A stretch of DNA of 64,000 nt, from the NCBI GenBank assembly GCA_963757155.1, contig CAVWQS010000029.1, positions 1 to 64,000 on the forward strand. Reading direction: 5' to 3'. Under the pieces are notes generated by a model. The model saw nothing but the letters and a program-made list of their open reading frames with translations, had not been told where the DNA came from and ran no database searches. This stretch comes from DASXQK01 sp963757155 (GTDB taxonomy: Bacteria; Pseudomonadota; Alphaproteobacteria; Dongiales; Dongiaceae). A program made the translations under genes and the position numbers. The number at the start of each line of letters is the position of its first letter. The first letter of the stretch is position 1. This document shows, piece after piece, positions 1 through 7,670 of the stretch.

Positions 1-265
1 AGGCCGCGTAATTCGTAATTCATCAATGGCTTGGTTCGCCGGTTGTCCCACATTGCCCACAAACCCACACACGCGGCGGTTGAACTGACAACCGGGAGCG
101 TGGGCGGGCGATCGGTCGCGTCCTCGATCACTTCGCCAACGGCGAGTGCTTTCGGCGGACTGGCCACATCGTCTTCTGGCCGAGTGCCGCATCCATCGCA
201 TCGATCATCAAACGAAACTGGCGAAACACCCGACGCCGTCGGGGGCGTGCAGAAGCTAATCGGTC

Positions 266-1172
266 ATGGCTGATCGACCGATGACTGCCGCCGAGATCGT
301 CGCGAAGCTAGGCGGTCAATGGCACGGCAGCTACGGCCTCGTCCCCTGCCCGGCTCATAAGGATCGCATACCTAGTCTCTCGATCACCGACGGCAAAAAC
401 AGGCGGCCGCTCGTCCACTGCTTCGCCGGCTGCGAGCCGCTGGCCGTGATCAAGAAGCTTCGCGAGCTAGGCGCGTGGCCGGGTGAACTTAAAGCCGAAC
501 CTGCCGAGGCCCAGGCCAAGCAGGAGGCCGAGAGAGTGCGCGAACAGCAGCGGCGGGCGGCATTCATAGAGCGAACCTGGCGCCAGGTATGGGACAGCTC
601 ATTCACCGGCCCGCCGCTCTCCGATCGAGCAATGGCTGCAAGCCCGCGGCATTCATCCCGACCGGCTCGAGCTCGATCGCCTGCCGCTGCGCTGGGCGCC
701 TCGCTGTCCGCTGGGTAAGGGCGGTGCGCCGGCAATGCTTGGATTGATGACCGACCCCCGCACCAACAAGCCCGTGGGCATTCATAGGACTTTCCTCCTC
801 CCCGACGGCAGCGCCAAGGCACCCATCGAAAACCCGCGCCAGATGCTCGGGCGAGCCGGCATCATTCGCCTGACCGACGATGCCGAAGTTGAGCTGGGCC
901 TGGGCATCTGCGAGGGCATTGAAACCGGCCTCGCCGTCATGGCCGCCGGCTGGCGCCCGATCTGGGCCTGCAGTTCGCTCGGTGCCCTACGGCGCTTCCC
1001 CGTCCTGGCCGGGATCGAGCACCTGTCGATCTTCGCTGATCCAAAGCCGCATGAAGTCGATGGCGCTCGCGAATGCGCCCGGCGCTGGGCCGCAGGGGGG
1101 AAAGAAGCGCAAGCGCGCATCCCGAACTCCGACGGCGACTGGAACGACCTGCTTCTTGAGGAGGGCCTGTGA
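266..1172 (+). pseudogene. Toprim/CHC2 primase-like protein, frameshifted
   Basis: The N-terminal part (from ATG 266) has a CHC2-type zinc finger with CPAHKD and HCFAGCE ligand patterns, as in phage and plasmid primases. The C-terminal part carries toprim-like motifs (GICEGIETGLA, then FADPKPHEVDGARE) and ends at TGA 1170-1172. The halves lie in different frames. The first frame degenerates after TWRQVWDSSFTGPPL, and the family segment PIEQWLQARGIHPDRL resumes at 621 in the frame shifted by one. One extra base near 616-621 explains this. The next gene begins at GTG 1169, overlapping the stop as GTGA, so the two formed a replication module. No integrase is visible, so this is probably the remnant of a plasmid, ICE or phage. 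The family call is good; the exact subfamily is not certain. Confidence 0.75.
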
Positions 1173-2822
1173 GTGAAACTCCGGAAGAACGCTTCGATAG
1201 GCTCGGCAAGACCGAGACCTATGGCCCGGAAAAACCGGCCAAGGCTAAATCGCGGATCAATGCCGGAGCCGCCAAGGAGCGCGCCCGCGGGCCCCAAATG
1301 CCCGAAATTCGCCTGATTGATGCTGAGCTGTCACGTGTCGTCGACGAAGCCCAGAGCGCTCTGATAAAGGCCGATCTCGGCATCTACCAGCGCGGCGGGG
1401 CCATCGTGCGCCCAATCAGCATGGAAGTGCCCGGTGCTGACGGTCGCAGAACGGTCTCCAGCCGCATCGGCCTTGTGAGCCCCACCCATCTGGCGGAAAT
1501 GATGACCAGGACGGCAACCTTCCTAAAATTCGAGCCTCGGAAAAAGCAGTGGCGCGCCGTGTGCCTGCCCGCCGAGGATCGCCGAGACCTATGTTGCCCG
1601 TATGGAATGGGACCTCCCCGTCCTCACGGGGACAATTTCCGCCCCCACCCTTCGTTTCGACGGCACCATTCTGTGCCGGCCCGGCTATGACCCGCAGACA
1701 GGCCTGCTTTTCGATCCGCAAGGAGTCGTATTTCCGCCGGTCCCCGATCGTCCCTCGCGCAGCGAAGCCAAGGCCGCGCTCGAACTGTTGACCGAGCCCG
1801 TGCGCTTATTCCCCTACGTCAGTGCGGCTGACCGATCCGTTGCGATTACGGCAATGCTGACGGGCCTGGTACGCCGATCACTCCCCTCAGCTCCCATTTA
1901 TTGCTACGACGCACCCGCGGCGGGTACCGGCAAGAGCATGCTCGCCGATGCCACCGCCGTCGTCGTCACAGGCAACATTTGCCCAGTGTCCAGTCAAGGT
2001 GTCGTGCCGGAGGAGCTGAGCAAGCACCTGGCCGCATCCCTTATCTGCGGCGATATCATGCTGTGCATCGACAACATTGAGCGCCCACTCGGCGGCGACC
2101 TTCTATGCCAAATGCTGACGCAACGCACCGTCCGGCTTCGGCCGCTCGGGACCTCTATAACGCTCGACCTCCCGACAACGATCACCGTGATGGCGACTGG
2201 GAACAACATCGTCATCGATGGCGATCTCGTGCGGCGCGCCCTCATCTGCCGCCTCGACGCTCAAATGGAGAGGCCAGAGCTGCGAGAGTTCAATTTCAAC
2301 CCCATTCAGACCGTCACCGACAACCGCGCCGCCCTCGTCAGCGCCGGACTGACAATCATGCGCGCTTACATTGCCGCCGGCCGCCCCCATCAAGGCCCGC
2401 CCCTCGGCTCCTTTGAGGAGTGGTGCCGCATGGTCCGCGATCCCCTGCTCTGGCTCGGAGAAGCGGATCCCACGTCGACCATTGAGCGAGCCCGCGCAAA
2501 CGACAGTAAGCTTCGAAATCTGGCAGCCGTTCTGGAACAATGGGAGGCCGTCATCGGCACGGAGCGCATTACGACAAGCGCACTCATCCGCCGCGCCTTG
2601 GAGCAGTATCCAGGCTACCGCGATACGCACGGCTTCGTCCATCCGGAGCTCCGAGAAGCGCTTCTCGCCGTCGCACCCGAGAAGGGTGGCGGCCTGAGTG
2701 CCACCCGACTGGGCTACTGGCTGCGAGCTAACGCGGGCAAAGTCTCCGGCGGCCGTCGCTTGGTTCGCGATGAGGAAGGTCTCCATACCGGGAGGGCTTG
2801 GCGTTGCGAGCGAATTGCGTGA
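1169..2822 (+). pseudogene. Mobile-element P-loop ATPase, frameshifted
   Basis: The gene starts at GTG 1169, coupled to the primase-like gene. The reading frame up to about 1575 gives an acidic N-terminal region, and the frame from about 1577 to 2822 gives the ATPase body. Removing one G in the GG at 1576-1577 joins them as LPAEIAETYVARMEWDLPV. The body has a Walker A-like APAAGTGKS (near 1912-1938), an acidic Walker B-like strand (IMLCIDNIERP) and an asparagine-containing sensor-like segment (VMATGNN). Proteins of this kind sit next to toprim primases in integrated elements, where they probably act as replicative helicase or DNA-dependent ATPase; that role is inferred. As written, the gene cannot make a full product. 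Confidence 0.7.
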
Positions 2823-2876
2823 CCTGGGTACGATCCAGCCGCCGCGCGGGAGACCATACGCTGGGGCCCGCCAGTC

Positions 2877-2992
2877 TGCTTGCGATGCTTGCGATGCTTG
2901 CGATGTTTCTCTCCAACTTTCTATTTTAGCAGAGTCTGCCAAAAAGGGATAGTCGAACTGAACGATCGCAAGCATCGCAAGCATCGCAAGCA
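2877..2992. repeat. Iteron-like 28-bp inverted repeat
   Basis: The left arm (2877-2904) consists of a little over three tandem copies of the 9-mer TGCTTGCGA. The right arm (2965-2992) is its exact reverse complement. They enclose 60 bases, among them an AT-richer stretch (CTATTTTAG). The arrangement of short tandem 9-mers in opposite orientations just downstream of a primase/ATPase pair resembles iterons of a plasmid-type origin or operators for a replication regulator. It could instead act as a long hairpin ending the upstream transcript. No gene lies between 2823 and 3054. Confidence 0.6.
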
Positions 2993-3054
2993 TCAATAGC
3001 ATCCGGCGCGCCTTCCGGGCTCGGATGGCCGCGCATGGCGGTGGTCCACCTTGA

Positions 3055-3222
3055 ACTAGGGCTCAAAATCGCTTCCCAGGCGGCCTAATCGTCGTCATCG
3101 AACTAAAGGTCGGCGCAGCTGATCACGAAGCCATTGGTCAATTACTCGGGTGCATGGGTGATCTCATGGACAAAGGAGCGCGGGTGCGCGGCCATCCTAA
3201 GTGGATCATCGACAGTCCATAA
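3055..3222 (+). pseudogene. PD-(D/E)XK nuclease C-terminal fragment (NucS/DUF91-like)
   Basis: An open stretch after an in-frame TGA at 3052 reads NRFPGGLIVVIELKVGAAD, then EAIGQLLGCMGDLM, and stops at TAA 3220. The I-E-L-K motif followed by QLL.YM-like residues is typical of NucS/DUF91-type PD-(D/E)XK nucleases and related restriction-type proteins. There is no start codon or N-terminal region, so this is a relic of about 55 codons. It lies among other eroded mobile or defence genes. Confidence 0.5.
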
Positions 3223-3436
3223 TCGGCAGCTTGCAGTGGGTGCTTATCACGCAGCTATCCGGTGAAGAGGTCGTACATGGGATTGGATAAGTCGGCACTA
3301 TCTCGATGGCAGAAGTGGGTGAAGTATCTGACATGGCGAAGCACGTAGTACCGACTGGGCTGGAAATGGAGGGGGGCAAAAAGCTCAGAGTGATGATCTT
3401 GGCGACCGGGCCCCCAGGGGCACGCGCGCGACGGCG

Positions 3437-3455
3437 AAATCAAAAAATTTGATTT
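3437..3455. promoter_or_regulatory. AT-rich perfect palindrome, possible operator
   Basis: AAATCAAA and TTTGATTT are separated by three bases in an otherwise GC-rich stretch, about 240 bases upstream of the oxidoreductase gene that begins near 3695. The form suits a dimeric repressor site. No matching regulator gene is adjacent. Apart from this, I recognise nothing in 3223-3694. Confidence 0.3.
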
Positions 3456-3694
3456 AAGTCAGTATTACTGTCCTACATTATGAAGAGCCTGACTGTCGCG
3501 GTGGTCGTTGTGGGAACGACGAAACGGAGTGTCTGGCTTTCGACTTCGGTCATCACCATCTTGATGGTGCGGGTACCATGAAATCGCGAATAGCGGAGCC
3601 TCCTGCTCCGGTCCAGGCCCACTTGAGAGGCCTCGCACAGCCGCTATAAAATACAGTCCGCTCCGCCGCGACCCAGGTCCGGATGATCCCTGTG

Positions 3695-4627
3695 ATGAAG
3701 GCATGCCGCGTCCACCGCTTCGGGCCACCCGAGGTCATCGTCTTCGAGGATGTGCCGCGGCCGGCGCCGGGCGAGGGCGAGGTTCTCGTCCGCGTCAGGG
3801 CCGCCGGCGTCGGGCCGTGGGACGGGTGGATCCGCGCCGGGAAGAGCGCCCTGCCGCAGCCTCTGCCCCTGACCCTGGGCTCCGATCTCTCGGGCGTGGT
3901 CGAGGCCATCGGTCCGGGCGTCATCGCACCGGGGCCGGGAGTCGAGATCTTCGGGGTCACGAACAAACAGTTCACGGGGGCTTATGCCGACTACGCCCTC
4001 GCCGCGGCGGGAATGATCGCGCCCAAGCCGGGCCGTCTCGACGATGCGACGGCGGCCGCTATCCCGGTCGTCGCCGTCACGGCGCAGCAGGCGCTGTTCG
4101 AGCAAGCGCGTCTGGTCGCCGGTCAGACCGTCCTGATCCACGGTGCCGGCGGGAGTGTCGGGATCTTTGCCGTGCAGCTTGCCCGGCAGGCCGGGCTGCG
4201 GATCTTTGCCACGGCCGGCGCCCGCGACCTCGACAGGCTGCACCGTCTCGGCGCGCAGGAGGTCATCGATTACCGCGCCGGCCGCTTCGAGGAGAGGGTC
4301 GGCGGCGTCGATGCCGTCATCGACCTCGTCGGCGGCGAGGTTCAGGCGCGCTCCTTCGCGGTGCTTAAGCCGGGCGGCATCCTCGTCTCGGCCGTGTCGG
4401 AGCCGGATCAGCAGACGGCGGCGCGCCATGGCGTGCGGGCCCTGTTCTTCCTGGTCGATGTGACCACGGCGCATCTGGACCGGATCGCGAAGCTGGTCGA
4501 TGCCGGTCACCTCTCCTTTGGCCTGGGCACCATCCTGCCGCTCGCCGAGGCCCGGATCGCCCATGAGATGCTGGAGGGCCTCCGGCCGAAGCCCGAGGGC
4601 AAGATCGTGCTGCGGGCCGGCGCGTAG
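3695..4627 (+). CDS. Zinc-independent MDR oxidoreductase (quinone reductase-like)
   Basis: A medium-chain dehydrogenase/reductase of about 310 residues. The N-terminal GroES-like domain starts KACRVHRFGPPEV, and the Rossmann part has the nucleotide motif HGAGGSVGIFAVQLA, which favours NADPH as in the quinone oxidoreductase/zeta-crystallin branch. The structural-zinc cysteine cluster of alcohol dehydrogenases is absent. A start at ATG 3695 gives the typical MKACRVHRFG beginning; ATG 3683, in frame, would add four residues. The substrate cannot be told from sequence. It stands alone, with the CHC2 gene convergent on its 3' side. Confidence 0.8.
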   Translation: MKACRVHRFGPPEVIVFEDVPRPAPGEGEVLVRVRAAGVGPWDGWIRAGKSALPQPLPLTLGSDLSGVVEAIGPGVIAPGPGVEIFGVTNKQFTGAYADYALAAAGMIAPKPGRLDDATAAAIPVVAVTAQQALFEQARLVAGQTVLIHGAGGSVGIFAVQLARQAGLRIFATAGARDLDRLHRLGAQEVIDYRAGRFEERVGGVDAVIDLVGGEVQARSFAVLKPGGILVSAVSEPDQQTAARHGVRALFFLVDVTTAHLDRIAKLVDAGHLSFGLGTILPLAEARIAHEMLEGLRPKPEGKIVLRAGA

Positions 4628-4654
4628 ATCCTTCGCGAGGCCGCGCGCGCTGAG

Positions 4655-5143
4655 CTAGATTGAGCGTCGGGCCACCGGCCCGGCGCTCGTCTGCTGGTCC
4701 GCACCGCGCCGCCAAGAAATCGCCGGCTGCACCCCACGGCTCACCCGCACGCAAAGCGCTCGGCGAAGACATGTCGGCCGAGGCGACCGCCAGCGCCTCG
4801 CGGGCCGCCCGTCCGGCAGATAGCCCGCCAGCTCGGCTGCCACCGCCAGGGCATCGCCGAAATCCGCCGGCCGGCCGCCGAGGCCTTCAGGCCGCCGGAT
4901 CAGTTCGAGGACATCGCCGCCGGCGCCACAGCCGAAGCAATGCCACAGCTCGCGGTCACGGTCGATGCCGAAGCTCGGCGTCCGCTCGGCATGGAACGGG
5001 CACAGCCCCGTCGATTTGCGGCCATGGGCCTTGAGGGTGACGCCATAGCGCAAGGCGACCTGCGCGCAGGTCAGCCGGCGCTTGATTTCCTCGACATTAA
5101 ATCGCGACCCGGTGTCGCTGGCCGCCGGCGCCTCGGGCGCCAT
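4655..5143 (-). CDS. Orphan CHC2 zinc-finger protein
   Basis: A 162-residue protein. Residues about 12-90 form a DnaG-type CHC2 zinc-binding domain: FNVEEIKRRLTCAQVALRYG, then CPFHAERTPSF and WHCFGCGAGGDVLELI, supplying the expected Cys, His and Cys-x2-Cys ligands. No RNA polymerase or toprim domain follows; the C-terminal part is low-complexity and Arg-rich. Free-standing CHC2 proteins occur in alphaproteobacterial mobile elements and may bind single-stranded DNA or be truncated primases. Neighbours are an oxidoreductase and an IS5-type transposase. Confidence 0.65.
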   Translation of the reverse strand: MAPEAPAASDTGSRFNVEEIKRRLTCAQVALRYGVTLKAHGRKSTGLCPFHAERTPSFGIDRDRELWHCFGCGAGGDVLELIRRPEGLGGRPADFGDALAVAAELAGYLPDGRPARRWRSPRPTCLRRALCVRVSRGVQPAISWRRGADQQTSAGPVARRSI

Positions 5144-5270
5144 CTAATGCCCCCGCGCTCAAGCGCTGGCCCCGTTTTCACGGGAAACGCTCGGCGTTTC
5201 ACGCGCCCGCTCGCGCGCCCGCCGGGCCCGCATATAGGCGGCGTGGCAGGCGTTCGCGCTCAGACCTCCG

Positions 5271-6032
5271 CTAGGGCGTGGACTCATAAGTGCGCAACCA
5301 AAGGCGGATCGAAGCAAGCTTGATGAAGGCGAGGTAATTGTCGGCGAGCTTGTCATAGCGGGTGGCGATACGCCGGCATTGCTTGATCTTATTGAAGAAC
5401 CGCTCCACCAGGTTACGCGCCCGGCAGAGATGGGGACTGAAGCAGATGGGGTCCTTGCGGTTCACCTTCGGGGGTATGTTGGCCCAAGCACCCTGCTGGT
5501 TGATGAATGCTCTGATCCAGTCGGCATCGTAGCCGCGATCGGCCAGCACCATTGTTCTCGGGCGCAGTCCGGCCAGAAGCACCGGACAGAGCCGATTGTC
5601 ATGAGCCTCGCCGGGAGTGAGGCCGAGGCGAACGGGTAGTCCGTTCGCGTCGACAACGGCGTGGACCTTACTGGTCAATCCCCCGCGCGAACGGCCCATG
5701 TGCTGCTCTCTGTTCCCCGCGATGCAGGCCCCATGTTGGTGCACGCGCACGACAGAGGTATCGATCATCTGCACGGCCGCTTCATGAGCGGCGGCCAACG
5801 CCTCCATGATCTGGTCCCAGACGCCAGCCCGCCGCCAGCGGACGAACCGATTGTAGCAAGTCGTACAGGGTCCGTAGATTTCCGGCAGGTCCCGCCACGG
5901 CGCTCCCGACCGCAAGACCCAGAAGATGCCATTGAGGACACGCCGGTCGTCCACGCGGGGAATGCCACGCGGTTTGTTCGGGAGCATCGGTTTGATGACG
6001 CCCCATTCGCAGTCGCTGAGTTCATAGCGCAT
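5271..6032 (-). CDS. IS5-family DDE transposase
   Basis: An intact single-frame transposase beginning MRYELSDCEWGVIKPMLPNK at ATG 6032 (an in-frame ATG at 6047 would add five residues). The DDE residues are visible in MIDTSVVRVHQHG, in ADRGYDADWIRA, and as the Glu of ARNLVERFFNKIKQCRR. The stop codon (5271-5273) is embedded in the likely element end, which begins TAGGGCGTGGACTCATAA. I cannot find the matching inverted terminus beyond the 5' end of the gene, so that end may be truncated. The nearest match is the IS427-like branch of IS5, here without the split frames some of its members have. Confidence 0.9.
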   Translation of the reverse strand: MRYELSDCEWGVIKPMLPNKPRGIPRVDDRRVLNGIFWVLRSGAPWRDLPEIYGPCTTCYNRFVRWRRAGVWDQIMEALAAAHEAAVQMIDTSVVRVHQHGACIAGNREQHMGRSRGGLTSKVHAVVDANGLPVRLGLTPGEAHDNRLCPVLLAGLRPRTMVLADRGYDADWIRAFINQQGAWANIPPKVNRKDPICFSPHLCRARNLVERFFNKIKQCRRIATRYDKLADNYLAFIKLASIRLWLRTYESTP

Positions 6033-6047
6033 AATTCGATACTCCAC

Positions 6048-6443
6048 TTTGGGAGCTTAAATCATGCTCAGGACCAGGGGATCAATGGCCAAACAGCATG
6101 TCCGCTGTTGGAGGGTGAGCGGACCTATGGCAGACATCGCGAAATCGACGCGATTGACCCGAATGTATGGTCCGGCCGTGCGTCGCAAGAGGTTTTCGTC
6201 GAGTTGGCGGTGAGCGGTCTTGCATCAATGTATCCGGCCTCTGGTTGGAGCTCGTTGGGCTCCGGGCCATCATGGAAATCAGCGCGCCTGCGATCTCATT
6301 AGCGGACAGGCCTCAGCGGGCCATTTGGGTCACCAGTGTTCGCAAGCGCCGGGAAGACCGATCCTCCATCTCGTCTCATCCTCTCGCAGACCTCGGCGGG
6401 TAATCCGGTTACGTCAGCGTGGGCTCCGTCTTGCGCTGAACGA
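6048..6443. other. Gap between IS5 and IS110 transposase genes
   Basis: No gene is supported here. Positions 6100-6124 hold a short hairpin (GTCCGCT and AGCGGAC) that resembles part of the sequence at about 12,345-12,440, possibly a dispersed repeat family. The segment next to the IS110 stop (6300-6443) must include one end of that element, but IS110 ends lack clear inverted repeats, so I cannot place it. Confidence 0.3.
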
Positions 6444-7508
6444 TCAAGCAGGCAGGGTGGCCGCCGCAGCAACCTTGCCCGCCTCGAAGTTGCGGCCATG
6501 GGCGAGAACGCTCCATGCGATGCGCGCCAGCTTGTTGGCAAGCGCGATCGCCAGCACATTGCGGTGCAGCCGCCTCTTGGCCGCCTCGATCCAGGGTTTG
6601 AGCCCGTAGCGCTCCCAGTTCTTCGACCTGATCAGCACGACCCAGGCGGCCTGAACGAAGAGCACGCGCAGGTAGCGATTGCCGCGCTTCGATATCTTGC
6701 CAAGGACCGTGCGGTCTCCCGTCGAGAACTGTTTGGGGACAAGACCCAGCCAGGCGGCGAAGTCGCGGCCCTTGGTGAACGTATCCCCGGCGCCGATCGC
6801 CGCCACCATCGCGCTGGAGATGATCGGCCCGATCCCCGGCACGCTCATCAGCCGCTCGCAACCGGCATCCTGGCGCGCAAGGGCGCCGATCTCGCCCGAC
6901 AGACCTTCGATCCGCTCATCCAGCCGACGCCAGTCGCCGGCCAGATCCTCGATGAGGTGAACCATGCGCTCGGACAGCACCTCGCAACCCGTCGCGAGAA
7001 TGCCTGGCAACCCGGCACGCAAGAAGTGCCGCCCTTGCCGCACCGCGACCCCACGCTCCAAGAGGAAGGCGCGGATCTGATTGATGACACCGGTACGCTG
7101 GCTGACCAGACGCTCCCGCACCCGGTGCAGCGCCTGCAGGTCCAATTGATCGGCGGTCTTCGTGGCCACGAACCTCATCGTCGGGCGCTGCACCGCCTCG
7201 GCAATCGCCTCCGCGTCGCGGAAGTCGTTCTTCTGCCCCTTCGAGTAGGCGCGGACGTACTTCGCCGGCATCAGCCGGGCATCGTGGCCAAGCAAGCTGA
7301 GCCGGCGGCTGAGATGATGGGCTCCGACACAGGCCTCCATGCCGATCAGGCAGGCTGGCATGTTGGCGAGCCGTGTCTCCACCTGGCCACGCGACCACTT
7401 CTGCCGCAGCGCGATGGCGCCACGCCCATCGAGGCCGACGACGTGAAACGAGTTCTTGCCGATATCGATACCGATCACGGCGATCACACTGTTATGCGTC
7501 TCAGACAT
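6444..7508 (-). CDS. IS110-family DEDD transposase
   Basis: A 354-residue IS110-type recombinase. The start ATG 7508 (MSETHNSVIAVIGIDIGKNS) follows an AGGAGCA ribosome-binding site. The N-terminal RuvC-like DEDD domain shows D in IGIDIGKNSF, E in CLIGMEACVGAHH and the D residues of KNDFRDAEAIAEA. The C-terminal Transposase_20 region has the family segment MSVPGIGPIISSAMVAAIG and the serine-containing tail. The gene appears intact. Members of this family are guided by a bridge RNA made from the element's non-coding ends; see the finding on 7509-7670. Confidence 0.92.
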   Translation of the reverse strand: MSETHNSVIAVIGIDIGKNSFHVVGLDGRGAIALRQKWSRGQVETRLANMPACLIGMEACVGAHHLSRRLSLLGHDARLMPAKYVRAYSKGQKNDFRDAEAIAEAVQRPTMRFVATKTADQLDLQALHRVRERLVSQRTGVINQIRAFLLERGVAVRQGRHFLRAGLPGILATGCEVLSERMVHLIEDLAGDWRRLDERIEGLSGEIGALARQDAGCERLMSVPGIGPIISSAMVAAIGAGDTFTKGRDFAAWLGLVPKQFSTGDRTVLGKISKRGNRYLRVLFVQAAWVVLIRSKNWERYGLKPWIEAAKRRLHRNVLAIALANKLARIAWSVLAHGRNFEAGKVAAAATLPA

Positions 7509-7670
7509 GGCGTGCTCCTTTCGCTTGGTGCCTCTTGCCAGCCTACTGCTGGCAGTGGGCAGGAGCACGGCCGGACCATCCCATTAGCGGAAGTCCGGCG
7601 CCGATAGACTCCTGAACGGTGACGGCAATACAATTTGCTGCACTGCACCCTTTGAAAGCATCGGCGCCAC

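Noticed and set aside
31..273. An 80-codon open frame overlapping the primase-like start by eight bases
   Set aside because: No recognisable family, Ser/Thr-rich composition like a shadow frame, and no clear ribosome-binding site. It could be a real small gene but cannot be supported.
6033..6100. Right inverted terminus of the IS5 element
   Set aside because: I looked for the complement of TAGGGCGTGGACTCATAA and found none, so the element's outer boundary is left open.
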